Part shown: positions 32,458-40,608 of the stretch, in pieces
Layout: every line of letters starts with the position of its first letter
How positions within the stretch are numbered: the stretch's first letter is position 1
Source: Bradyrhizobium sp. SSBR45G
GTDB lineage: Bacteria > Pseudomonadota > Alphaproteobacteria > Rhizobiales > Xanthobacteraceae
Direction: 5' to 3'
Length of the DNA: 64,000 nt
Assembly (NCBI RefSeq): GCF_030159255.1
Contig: NZ_BSCT01000030.1
Coordinates: 1-64,000 of the forward strand
Program-made: the position numbers and the translations under genes
The notes under the pieces: model-generated
Told to the model about the DNA's origin: nothing
Database searches by the model: none
What the model saw: the letters and a program-made list of their open reading frames with translations, nothing else

Positions 32458-34254
32458 ATGTTATCAATTCGCAATCGCTGGACCGCAATTGCCGTTGCCG
32501 CCTTGCTGCTCCCCGGTACCGTCCTGGCCCAGACGCCGGATCACCCGTCGGATAACACCGCGAAGTTTCCCTCCGGCGTCGATCTAAAGGCGCTCACCAC
32601 CTCGGGCAGCTATCTTGCGGCCCGCCACGCCAGCGTCGAACGTGATGCCGCCTCGGCCGCCGCGTTCTACCGTTCGGCGCTGCGCACCGATCCGAAGAAC
32701 AATGAGCTGCTCGATCGCGCCTTCATCTCCTCGGTCGCCGATGGCGATATCGACGAGGCCGTGAAGCTCGCCGAGCGCGTGCTCTCGGTCGACAAGTCGA
32801 ACCGCATCGCGCGCCTCGTGATGGGCGTGCAGGACATCAAGCAGAAGAAATACGCGGCGGCGCAGAACAACATCAATCAGTCGGTGCGCGGTCCGATCAC
32901 CGACCTCGTCGCGACGTTGCTGTCGGCCTGGGCCACGGCGGGCGCGGGCGACGCCAAGGCGGCGGTTGCCAACATCGACAAGCTGACCGGCCCGGAATGG
33001 TATCCGCTGTTCAAGGATCTGCATGCCGGCATGATCCTGGAGCTCGCCGGCAAGGACAAGGAAGCCGGCACGCGCTTCGAGCGCGCCTACAAGCTCGACG
33101 ATTCGATGCTGCGCATCACCGAGGCCTATGCGCATTGGCTGTCGCGCAACAAGGACGCGGCGGCGGCGACGGCGATCTATGAGGCGTTCGACAAGAAGCT
33201 CGCGCGTCACCCGCTGGTGCAGGAAGGTTTGCGCGACACCAAGGCCGGCAAGAAGATGCCGCCGCTGGTCGATTCGCCGCAGGCCGGCGCCGCCGAGGCT
33301 CTCTATGGCATCGGTGCGACCTTGAGCCGCCGCGGTGGCGAGGATCTCGCGCTGGTCTATCTGCAGCTCGCGCTGCACCTGCAGCCGAACCATCCGCTGG
33401 CGCTGCTGTCGCTTGCCGATCTCTACGAGACGGTGAAGAAGCCGCAGATGGCGATCAAGGTCTATGAGCGCGTGCCGGCGAGCTCGCCGCTGAAGCGCAA
33501 CGCGCAGATCCAGCTCGCGACCGATCTCGACAGTGCCGACCGCAGCGACGACGCGATCAAGATCCTCAAGGACGTGATCGCCCAGGATCCGAAGGATCTC
33601 GAAGCGATCATGGCGCTCGGCAACATCGAGCGCGGCCGCAAGAAGTTCGCCGATTGCGGCAAGACCTATTCGCTCGGCGTCGACTCGCTGCCGGCGAACA
33701 ACGACAAGGCCAACAGCGTCTATTACTACTATCGCGGCATCTGCCTGGAGCGCTCCAAGCAGTGGCCGAAGGCCGAGGCCGACATGCGCAAGGCGCTCGA
33801 GCTGCAGCCCGACCAGCCGCACGTGCTGAACTATCTCGGCTATTCCTGGATCGACCAGGGCGTCAATCTCGACGAAGGCATGAAGATGATCAAGCGCGCC
33901 GTCGAGCAGCGGCCCGACGACGGCTACATCGTCGATTCGCTCGGCTGGGCCTATTACCGCATCGGCAATTACGAGGAGGCGGTGAAGAACCTCGAGCGCG
34001 CGATCGATCTGAAGCCCGAGGATCCGACCATCAACGACCATCTCGGCGATGCCTATTGGAAGATCGGCCGCAAGCTGGAAGCCAAATTCCAGTGGGCCCA
34101 TGCCCGCGACCTGAAGCCCGAGCCCGAGGAGCTGCCGAAGATCGAGGCCAAGATCCAGGGCGGCCTGACCGACGATCCGGCGCCGGCTGCGGCCAGCAAC
34201 GACACCAAGGACACGCCGTCCGACGCCAAGAAGGACGACGGCAAGGGCGGCTAG
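32458..34254 (+). CDS. Periplasmic tetratricopeptide-repeat protein
   Basis: 598 aa. The signal peptide is MLSIRNRWTAIAVAALLLPGTVLAQ (residues 1-25, too long for a lipoprotein box). The rest is TPR helices: SYLAARHASVERDAASAAAFYRSAL, ALVYLQLALHLQPNHPLALLSLADLYETV and the paired repeats ending in NYLGYSWIDQGVNLDEGMKMIKRAV and SLGWAYYRIGNYEEAVKNLERAI. The tail is acidic and basic low-complexity. Such proteins scaffold envelope complexes; a specific partner is not visible. The start is the ATG at 32458; the frame upstream to 32314 lacks a signal. Confidence 0.9.
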   Translation: MLSIRNRWTAIAVAALLLPGTVLAQTPDHPSDNTAKFPSGVDLKALTTSGSYLAARHASVERDAASAAAFYRSALRTDPKNNELLDRAFISSVADGDIDEAVKLAERVLSVDKSNRIARLVMGVQDIKQKKYAAAQNNINQSVRGPITDLVATLLSAWATAGAGDAKAAVANIDKLTGPEWYPLFKDLHAGMILELAGKDKEAGTRFERAYKLDDSMLRITEAYAHWLSRNKDAAAATAIYEAFDKKLARHPLVQEGLRDTKAGKKMPPLVDSPQAGAAEALYGIGATLSRRGGEDLALVYLQLALHLQPNHPLALLSLADLYETVKKPQMAIKVYERVPASSPLKRNAQIQLATDLDSADRSDDAIKILKDVIAQDPKDLEAIMALGNIERGRKKFADCGKTYSLGVDSLPANNDKANSVYYYYRGICLERSKQWPKAEADMRKALELQPDQPHVLNYLGYSWIDQGVNLDEGMKMIKRAVEQRPDDGYIVDSLGWAYYRIGNYEEAVKNLERAIDLKPEDPTINDHLGDAYWKIGRKLEAKFQWAHARDLKPEPEELPKIEAKIQGGLTDDPAPAAASNDTKDTPSDAKKDDGKGG

Positions 34255-34284
34255 TTCGTCCCGATCATGGTTCGAGCGTGATTG

Positions 34285-34320
34285 CGGGCTCCTCGGTTTG
34301 CCGGGGAGCCCGGATGATTT
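34285..34320 (+). terminator. Stem-loop after the TPR gene
   Basis: CGGGCTCC (34285-34292) pairs with GGAGCCCG (34305-34312) around a 12-base loop. The T run after it is poor (GATGATTTTG), so an intrinsic terminator is only likely. It lies about 30 bases after the TPR stop. Confidence 0.4.
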
Positions 34321-34418
34321 TGATGAAGGGTGTGGCGGTGCCGGCCACGTTCGTTTCGGCCGCGGGCTGATAGCGACACCGGTCCCCCGCCACCGAAGAG
34401 CTTGGGGGCATTGCGCCG

Positions 34419-35321
34419 ATGTTGGCGTCCACGGTCACCGGCGCGCTGCAGGAGCAGGGCCGCGCCAAGGTCAATCTGACCCTGCGGGTCGTCGGCCGCC
34501 GCGCCGACGGCTATCATGATCTCGAAAGCGTCGTCGCCTTTGCCGACTGCGCGGACCAGCTCAGCCTCGTGCCGGGGCCGGAGCTGACGCTGACCACGAC
34601 CGGGCCGCTCGCTGAAGCCTGCGGCAACACCTCCGACAATCTGGTGCTGAAGGCGGCCCGGCTGCTCGCCGAGGCCGTTCCCGGCCTCGAGCTCGGTGCC
34701 TTCAGCCTGGAGAAGGTGCTGCCGGTGGCTGCCGGCATCGGCGGCGGCTCGGCGGATGCGGCCGCGGCGCTGCGGCTGCTCGCGAGGCTGAACGGCCTGT
34801 CGCTCGATGATCCACGTCTGCAGGCGGTGGCGTTGAAGACCGGCGCCGACGTGCCGGTCTGCGTGCCCTCGATCGCCTGCACCATGACCGGCGTCGGAGA
34901 GAATTTGCAGCCGCTGGCGCTGCCCATCCTGCCCTGCGTGATGATCAATCCGCACGTGCCGGTGGCGACCAAGGACGTGTTCCAGAAGCTCGGCCTCAAA
35001 CCGGGTGATCTCCTCGTCGGGGTGACCGATGTCCTTACGGCGCCGTCCTGGCCTGCGGCCGGGGCCTCGATCGGCGACTGGGTCGATGCTCTCGATCAGG
35101 TGCGCAACGATCTCGAGCCGCCGGCGCTGCAGGTGCAGCCGATCATCGGCACCGTGCTCGACGCGCTGCGATCCAGCACCGGCGTGCTGCTGGCGCGCAT
35201 GTCCGGCTCCGGCGCGACGTGCTTCGCGATCTATGGCAGCGAGGCCGATGCAAAGGCCGCCGGTGCTGCGATCGCAGCCGCGCACCCCGAATGGTGGGTG
35301 CATGCGGGGACGCTGAGTTAG
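34419..35321 (+). CDS. ispE: 4-diphosphocytidyl-2-C-methyl-D-erythritol kinase
   Basis: 300 aa. The GHMP-kinase ATP loop is LPVAAGIGGGSADAAAALRL (about residues 103-122), with KVNLTLRVVGRRADGYHDLESVV at the start and the C-terminal MSGSGATCFAIYG. It phosphorylates the 2-hydroxyl of CDP-methylerythritol in the non-mevalonate isoprenoid pathway. The polyprenyl synthase that uses the product lies 270 bases away on the other strand. Confidence 0.97.
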   Translation: MLASTVTGALQEQGRAKVNLTLRVVGRRADGYHDLESVVAFADCADQLSLVPGPELTLTTTGPLAEACGNTSDNLVLKAARLLAEAVPGLELGAFSLEKVLPVAAGIGGGSADAAAALRLLARLNGLSLDDPRLQAVALKTGADVPVCVPSIACTMTGVGENLQPLALPILPCVMINPHVPVATKDVFQKLGLKPGDLLVGVTDVLTAPSWPAAGASIGDWVDALDQVRNDLEPPALQVQPIIGTVLDALRSSTGVLLARMSGSGATCFAIYGSEADAKAAGAAIAAAHPEWWVHAGTLS

Positions 35322-35355
35322 CTAACTAATAGCTGTGCAACCACTGCGAAATACA

Positions 35356-35515
35356 GCGCCCTCTCCCCTTGCGGGAGAGGGCATCTCCGGCTCATCCACG
35401 CACTCGCTCGGGTGAGGGGTTCTCTCCGCAAACGAAGCTCGTGGAGGCATACCCCTCACCCAACCGCGTTTGCGGCGCTATCTTGCATGCCCTCTCCCGC
35501 AAGGGGAGAGGGCGC
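35356..35515. repeat. 160-bp MITE-like element with perfect 29-base inverted ends (copy A)
   Basis: The arms at 35356-35384 and 35487-35515 are perfect inverted repeats; each arm is itself hairpin-forming (CCCTCTCCC...GGGAGAGGG). An inner inverted pair is GGGTGAGGGG and CCCCTCACCC. It sits between convergent ispE and the polyprenyl synthase gene. Copy B is at 42788-42944. Confidence 0.85.
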
Positions 35516-35594
35516 ATTCATGAGCACCGCTGAGAACTAAATGCCCCGCTTTCGCGGGACATAACCCAATGAGCGGGACAACGGGGCGGACGAA

Positions 35595-36632
35595 CTAATG
35601 CGACCGCGCCAAGCAGAACGCCACGACCTGCTCGAGCGCGGTCTTCATCGGTGAGGCCGGGAACAGTGCCAGCGCGTCGACGGCCATGGCGCCGTAGTGA
35701 TGAGCGCGGCTGATCGTGTCCTCCAGCGCCCGGTGCTTGTTCATCAGTCCGATCGCATGGTCGAGATCGCTGTCGCCGATCTCGCCGCGCTCCAGCGACT
35801 TGATCCAGAATGCGCGCTCGCTGTCGCTGCCGCGGCGGAACGCGAGCACCACCGGCAGCGTGATCTTGCCTTCGCGGAAATCGTCGCCGACGTTCTTGCC
35901 GAGCTTGGCGGCCTTGCCGCCATAGTCGAGCACATCGTCGACGAGCTGGAAGGCGATGCCGAGGTTCATGCCGAACGAACGCGATGCGGTCTGCTCCGCC
36001 TTGGGACGGTCGGCGAGCACGGGGCCGACCTCGCAGGCGGCAGCGAACAGCTCGGCGGTCTTGCCGCGGATCACGGCGAGATATTCGTCCTCGGTGGTCG
36101 CGGTGTTCTTGGCGGCGGCGAGCTGCATCACCTCGCCTTCGGCGATGGTCGCCGCGGCCGCGGAGAGAATGTCGAGCGCGCGCAGCGAGCCGACCTCGAC
36201 CATCATGCGGAACGCCTGGCCGAGCAGGAAGTCGCCGACCAGCACGCTGGCCTCGTTGCCCCACAGCATCCGCGCGGACAATTTGCCGCGGCGCATCTCG
36301 CTCTCGTCGACCACGTCGTCATGCAGTAAGGTGGCCGTGTGCATGAACTCGACGGCCGCGGCGAGCTTGACGTGACCGTCCCCGGTGTAGTCCGTGAGAT
36401 GCGCCATCGCGAGCGTCAGCATCGGACGCAGCCGCTTGCCGCCGGAGGAGATCAAATGGTTGGCGACCTCCGGGATCATCGTCACGTCCGAGCCGGTGCG
36501 CGACAGAATCGTAGCGTTGACTCGTTCCATGTCGGCTGTGACCAGCCCGACCAGCCCATCGATGGAGGCGCCCGATGGACTCTCGAAAGGTACGATAACC
36601 GCCACTCTGGTCTCCGATTTTGCTATGCTCAT
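35595..36632 (-). CDS. Polyprenyl diphosphate synthase (ubiquinone side chain)
   Basis: 345 aa from the ATG at 36632 (MSIAKSETRVAVIVPFESPSG). The frame extends further upstream but over a region divergent with another gene. The two Asp-rich motifs are LHDDVVDESEMRRG (FARM) and LVDDVLDYGG (SARM), with GGKRLRPML before them. It chains isopentenyl diphosphate units to make long prenyl diphosphates, the side chain for ubiquinone; in Bradyrhizobium this is usually decaprenyl. Chain length is not read from the sequence. Confidence 0.93.
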   Translation of the reverse strand: MSIAKSETRVAVIVPFESPSGASIDGLVGLVTADMERVNATILSRTGSDVTMIPEVANHLISSGGKRLRPMLTLAMAHLTDYTGDGHVKLAAAVEFMHTATLLHDDVVDESEMRRGKLSARMLWGNEASVLVGDFLLGQAFRMMVEVGSLRALDILSAAAATIAEGEVMQLAAAKNTATTEDEYLAVIRGKTAELFAAACEVGPVLADRPKAEQTASRSFGMNLGIAFQLVDDVLDYGGKAAKLGKNVGDDFREGKITLPVVLAFRRGSDSERAFWIKSLERGEIGDSDLDHAIGLMNKHRALEDTISRAHHYGAMAVDALALFPASPMKTALEQVVAFCLARSH

Positions 36633-36737
36633 AACGACAATAGAAACTGCGGCCGCGGGCGGCAAGGGCAGACACGGAACCTTGACCCGGCCGTGCCTGG
36701 CCGAGCCTTGACCCAAGCCCGCACGGAGACATAACGA

Positions 36738-36962
36738 TTGAAGGAATTGGTTCGGACCAACGACATCGTGCTGGTTTCGGCGATCGCGGCGCTGCTCGAC
36801 GGCGCCGACATCCATCATCTCGTGCTCGACCAGAACATGAGCATCATCGAGGGCTCACTCGGCATCCTGCCGCGCCGGATCCTCGTGCACGAGGACGACA
36901 ATCTCCAGGCGCGGCGGCTGCTCACCGAGGCCGGGCTGGCGCACGAACTGCGCGATGAGTGA
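36738..36962 (+). CDS. DUF2007-family small protein
   Basis: 74 aa with a TTG start at 36738, preceded by GGAG 9 bases upstream. MKELVRTNDIVLVSAIAALLDGADI and LVHEDDNLQARRLLTEAGL match the DUF2007 (putative signal-transducing) domain. Its last 8 bases overlap the start of the methyltransferase gene (ATG at 36955), so translation is coupled. The function is unknown. Confidence 0.8.
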   Translation: MKELVRTNDIVLVSAIAALLDGADIHHLVLDQNMSIIEGSLGILPRRILVHEDDNLQARRLLTEAGLAHELRDE

Positions 36963-37743
36963 CGCCATCGCCATCTCCGAGGATGCCGTTCTCGGCGGCC
37001 GGCTGCGGCTGCGACAACCGACCTCGGGCCACCGCGCCGGCCACGACGCGATCCTGCTGGCGGCGGCAACGGCTGCGCGGCCCGGTGATCGCGCCGTCGA
37101 TCTCGGGGCGGGGGTCGGCACCGCCGGGCTGGCGCTGGCGCGGCGTGTCGAGGGTCTCGCACTGGTGCTGGTGGAGCGCGAGCCGCAGCTGGCGGAGCTG
37201 GCCCGTGACAATGCGCACGCGAATGCCTTGCAGGCCGATGTGATCATGCTGGACGTCGCCGCGGAGGCCGCAGCGTTTGCCGCGGCTGGGCTGGGGCCGG
37301 ACAGCGTCGATGTCGTGCTGATGAATCCGCCCTTCCATGACGCGGCGCGCCACCGCGCCTCGCCTGACGCGGCGCGCGCCAGCGCGCATCTGGCGACGTC
37401 GACGACGCTGGAGCTGTGGACGCATGCCGCGCGCCGGATGCTGAGATCCGGTGGCGTGCTCACCATGATCTGGCGGGCCGATGGTCTGGGCGAGGTGCTG
37501 GCGGCGCTGGCGCGGGGCTTCGGCAGCCTGGCGCTGCAGCCGGTTCACGGGCAGGCCGGGAAGCCGGCGATCCGTATCCTGGTGAGGGCCGTTAAGGGAG
37601 GACGGGCACCGACCCAGATCTTGCCGGCGGTTGTGCTGAATGAGGCGGCAGGTATGCCGAGTAAAGATGTTGTACGGGTGCTGGAGGGGCAGGGGGCGCT
37701 GGCCTTGGCGTCGGTCTCGACGCCGGTCTTGGGCGCCCCCTGA
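36955..37743 (+). CDS. tRNA1(Val) A37 N6-methyltransferase-like protein
   Basis: 262 aa. The SAM motif I is VDLGAGVGTAGLALARRV (about residues 47-64) and the catalytic motif is VLMNPPFHDAARHRASPDAAR (NPPF), as in TrmN6/YfiC-type adenine methyltransferases. The family also contains other methyltransferases of small targets, so the substrate is not certain. It overlaps the preceding DUF2007 gene. Confidence 0.85.
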   Translation: MSDAIAISEDAVLGGRLRLRQPTSGHRAGHDAILLAAATAARPGDRAVDLGAGVGTAGLALARRVEGLALVLVEREPQLAELARDNAHANALQADVIMLDVAAEAAAFAAAGLGPDSVDVVLMNPPFHDAARHRASPDAARASAHLATSTTLELWTHAARRMLRSGGVLTMIWRADGLGEVLAALARGFGSLALQPVHGQAGKPAIRILVRAVKGGRAPTQILPAVVLNEAAGMPSKDVVRVLEGQGALALASVSTPVLGAP

Positions 37744-37764
37744 ACGGTTGATCGGGGTCGAGCG

Positions 37765-37863
37765 TTATTGCGGCTGCGCTTCGGATCGGCGTTCGGCTAC
37801 CGATGTGAAACGGATTGCCGTCAGGATGGTACCGATCAGCAGCATCAACAGGTAGGCCTTCAT
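37765..37863 (-). CDS. 32-residue membrane microprotein
   Basis: MKAYLLMLLIGTILTAIRFTSVAERRSEAQPQ in one-letter form is MKAYLLMLLIGTILTAIR plus a polar tail, a single hydrophobic helix followed by basic residues. A strong ribosome binding site (GCGGAGGAATTC, spacing 6) precedes the ATG at 37863. It is convergent with the methyltransferase gene and stops 21 bases after it. Too small for usual annotation; function unknown. Confidence 0.55.
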   Translation of the reverse strand: MKAYLLMLLIGTILTAIRFTSVAERRSEAQPQ

Positions 37864-37985
37864 GAATTCCTCCGCCGCACTTTGCAACTTGGCTCGCCGT
37901 GCAATTGCCCTGGCCATTGCAAGGCTTGTTCCAGCCCTTTGAATGGCAGCGGCGCGATAAAAAGTGGTTAATCCGAGGTAACAGG

Positions 37986-38894
37986 ATGGTGGACAATTTG
38001 ACACAACCCAGCGATGCAGCAGGGCCTTTCGATCGGTTGAAGGCGCTGCTTCCGGCGCGGCTGCGCGGCGCACCGGTCGTGCCAGTGGTTCGCCTGTCCG
38101 GCGTGATCGGCGCGGTGACGCCGCTGCGTCCGGGGCTGACGCTCGCCGGTGTCGCCAAGATGCTGGAGCGCGCGTTCTCGATGCGCAACGCCAAGGCGGT
38201 GGCGCTGGTGATCAACTCGCCCGGCGGCTCGCCGGTGCAGTCGCGGCAGATCTACTTGCGCATCCGCCAGCTCGCCGCCGAGAAGAAGCTGCCGGTGCTG
38301 GTGTTCGTCGAGGACGTCGCGGCGTCCGGCGGCTACATGATCGCCTGTGCCGGCGATGAGATCTTCTGTGATCCCTCCTCGATCCTCGGCTCGATCGGCG
38401 TGGTCGGCGGCTCGTTCGGGCTGCAGGAGCTGATCCGGAAGGTCGGCATCGAGCGCCGGCTCTATACGGCGGGCGAGCACAAGGCGATGCTCGATCCCTT
38501 CCTGCCGGAAAATCCCGACGACGTGGCGCGGCTGAAGCAGATCCAGCGCGAGATCCACGCGCTGTTCATCTCGCTCGTCAAGGACAGCCGCAAGACGCGG
38601 CTGAAGGGCGCGGATGACGTGCTGTTCACCGGCGAATACTGGGCCGGCGATACCGCCGTGACGCTCGGCCTCGCCGATGCCATCGGTGACCTCCGGGCCG
38701 TGCTGCGCGCCAGGTTCGGCGACAAGGTCGCGACGCCCGTGGTGGCGCCGGCAGGGGGGCTGCTGTCCGGCCTGCTCGGCCGCCGCTCCGCGGGGGCCGG
38801 CAGCCTCGCGGCAGGGGGCGGTTGGGCGGGGCTGGCCGAGGAGCTGATCTCGGCCGTCGAAACCCGGGCCATCTGGGCCCGATTCGGCTTCTGA
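37986..38894 (+). CDS. S49-family signal peptide peptidase
   Basis: 302 aa from the ATG at 37986, preceded by AACAGG; upstream frame lacks support. The S49 core has VINSPGGSPVQSRQIY, VEDVAASGGYMIACAGDEI (with the general-base neighbourhood) and SILGSIGVVGGSFG, which carries the catalytic Ser. It is of the short SohB/SppA36 type. It degrades cleaved signal peptides or membrane fragments. The C-terminal 50 residues are Gly/Ala-rich. Confidence 0.88.
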   Translation: MVDNLTQPSDAAGPFDRLKALLPARLRGAPVVPVVRLSGVIGAVTPLRPGLTLAGVAKMLERAFSMRNAKAVALVINSPGGSPVQSRQIYLRIRQLAAEKKLPVLVFVEDVAASGGYMIACAGDEIFCDPSSILGSIGVVGGSFGLQELIRKVGIERRLYTAGEHKAMLDPFLPENPDDVARLKQIQREIHALFISLVKDSRKTRLKGADDVLFTGEYWAGDTAVTLGLADAIGDLRAVLRARFGDKVATPVVAPAGGLLSGLLGRRSAGAGSLAAGGGWAGLAEELISAVETRAIWARFGF

Positions 38895-39001
38895 ACCCCG
38901 GCTCCGCGCCGTTTTGCCCCTCGCAATCCGGATTGCGGGGGGAACCTCGATCGGCAAGAATACGAATCGGGGTGGCTCTCCTCTTGAAGAAGGATCGACC
39001 A

Positions 39002-39193
39002 ATGCCGCCGTTCGTCGCTTTCGCGGGTATGCTGGGCGGGCTTGCCGCGGTTCGCTGGGTTTACAAGACCGCACAGAGGATCAACCGCGAGCTCGAGGAG
39101 GCGCGGCTGTCGCGCGTCGCCGAGGCCACGCAGACCGCCGAGATCAAGACCTTGCGTCGCGATCCCGTGACGGGCGCCTACCGGCCGGGCTGA
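39002..39193 (+). CDS. Small single-helix protein
   Basis: 63 aa from the ATG at 39002, with AAGGA 8 bases upstream. MPPFVAFAGMLGGLAAVRWVYK gives one membrane helix; the remainder is charged (INRELEEARLSRVAEATQ) and ends DPVTGAYRPG. No family is recognised with confidence. It lies between the S49 peptidase and glyQ. Confidence 0.6.
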   Translation: MPPFVAFAGMLGGLAAVRWVYKTAQRINRELEEARLSRVAEATQTAEIKTLRRDPVTGAYRPG

Positions 39194-39328
39194 CGCCGTT
39201 GCGGCTCTGCGCCCCGGCGTGGGCCGGTTGACCCGGCCCTATTGCCTTGATTCCTGGTGTCCTCGCCGATACGGTCCGCGCGCTTTTCAGACCCTTGTCA
39301 GACCTCGCGCGAAAGACCGATATCGACG

Positions 39329-40288
39329 ATGGACTCGCTGCCTCAGCACATGCGCCCCGAACGTTCGTTCCAGGGCTTCATCCTGGCCCTGCAACGGTTC
39401 TGGGCCGAGCAGGGCTGCGTGATCCTGCAGCCCTACGACATGGAGATGGGCGCCGGCACCTTCCATCCCGCGACCACCCTGCGTGCGCTCGGGCCGAAGC
39501 CGTGGAATGCCGCCTATGTGCAGCCCTCGCGCCGGCCGAAGGACGGCCGCTACGGCGAGAACCCGAACCGGATGCAGCACTACTACCAGTTCCAGGTGAT
39601 CATGAAGCCGTCGCCGCCGAACCTTCAGGAGCTGTACCTGAAGTCGCTCGGCGCGATCGGCATCGACGCCGCCGTGCACGACATCCGCTTCGTCGAGGAC
39701 GATTGGGAGAGCCCGACGCTGGGCGCCTGGGGCTTGGGTTGGGAGTGCTGGTGCGACGGCATGGAGGTGTCGCAGTTCACCTATTTCCAGCAGGTCGCGG
39801 GCTTCGAATGCGCCCCGGTCGCGGGCGAGCTCACCTACGGGCTCGAGCGCCTGGCGATGTATGTGCAGGGCGTCGACCGCGTCTATGACCTCAACTTCAA
39901 CGGCCGCGACGGTGATCAGAAGGTCACCTATGGCGACGTCTTCCTGCAGGCCGAGCGCGAATATTCGCGGCACAATTTCGAGCATGCGGACACCGACATG
40001 CTGTTCGAGCAGTTCAAGATGGCCGAGGGCGCCTGCCGGAAGTATCTCGCCGCCGGCTGGCAAGACAATTCAAAGCTGGGCAATCGCAAAGAGCACCAGA
40101 TGGCGCTGCCGGCCTACGACCAGTGCATCAAGGCCAGCCACGTCTTCAACCTGCTCGACGCCCGCGGCGTCATCTCCGTCACCGAGCGCCAGAGCTACAT
40201 CCTGCGCGTGCGCGAGCTCGCCAAGGCCTGCGGCGAGGCCTGGCTGCACACGGAAGCGGGCGGGGCGGGGGCTGCGACAGCCGGTTGA
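39329..40288 (+). CDS. glyQ: Glycyl-tRNA synthetase alpha subunit
   Basis: 319 aa, family length. Class II motifs are FQGFILALQRFWAEQGCVILQPYDMEMGAG, QPSRRPKDGRYGENPNRMQHYYQFQV and FECAPVAGELTYGLERLAMYVQGV. Together with glyS it forms the alpha2beta2 enzyme that charges tRNA-Gly. A palindromic repeat of 195 bases lies between it and glyS, which is unusual for a paired gene. Confidence 0.97.
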   Translation: MDSLPQHMRPERSFQGFILALQRFWAEQGCVILQPYDMEMGAGTFHPATTLRALGPKPWNAAYVQPSRRPKDGRYGENPNRMQHYYQFQVIMKPSPPNLQELYLKSLGAIGIDAAVHDIRFVEDDWESPTLGAWGLGWECWCDGMEVSQFTYFQQVAGFECAPVAGELTYGLERLAMYVQGVDRVYDLNFNGRDGDQKVTYGDVFLQAEREYSRHNFEHADTDMLFEQFKMAEGACRKYLAAGWQDNSKLGNRKEHQMALPAYDQCIKASHVFNLLDARGVISVTERQSYILRVRELAKACGEAWLHTEAGGAGAATAG

Positions 40289-40376
40289 GCGGCACCGTTC
40301 CGCTCAGGCATCCCTACCTCATTCAGATCGAGACTCGTTTTGTATCTCAACGTCGCAACACACGCGGTGCCTCTGC

Positions 40377-40571
40377 CCCCCTCCCCCTTGCGGGGAGGGG
40401 TCGGGGGTGGGGGTCCCCGGGCGATATGCCTGATGGGTCAACAAAGCCTCGTGCATGAGCTCCGACGATCGATGACTCACAACGCTGTCCTTACCGATCC
40501 GGACGACGTTCCTCACGTCCTTCAGCGCGCGCCGACCCCCACCCCCGACCCCTCCCCGCAAGGGGGAGGGG
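40377..40571. repeat. 195-bp palindromic element with 38-base inverted ends
   Basis: Arms at 40377-40414 and 40534-40571 are perfect inverted repeats rich in C and G (GGGGAGGGGTCGGGGGTGG is part of one arm). It separates glyQ and glyS, which are usually close together. It is not the same sequence as the 160-bp family but has the same CTCCCCCTTGCGGGGAG-type hairpin at each end. Confidence 0.8.
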
Positions 40572-40608
40572 AGCGCAGCAGCGCCAGCCCTGCCAACGAG
40601 TTCTGACA

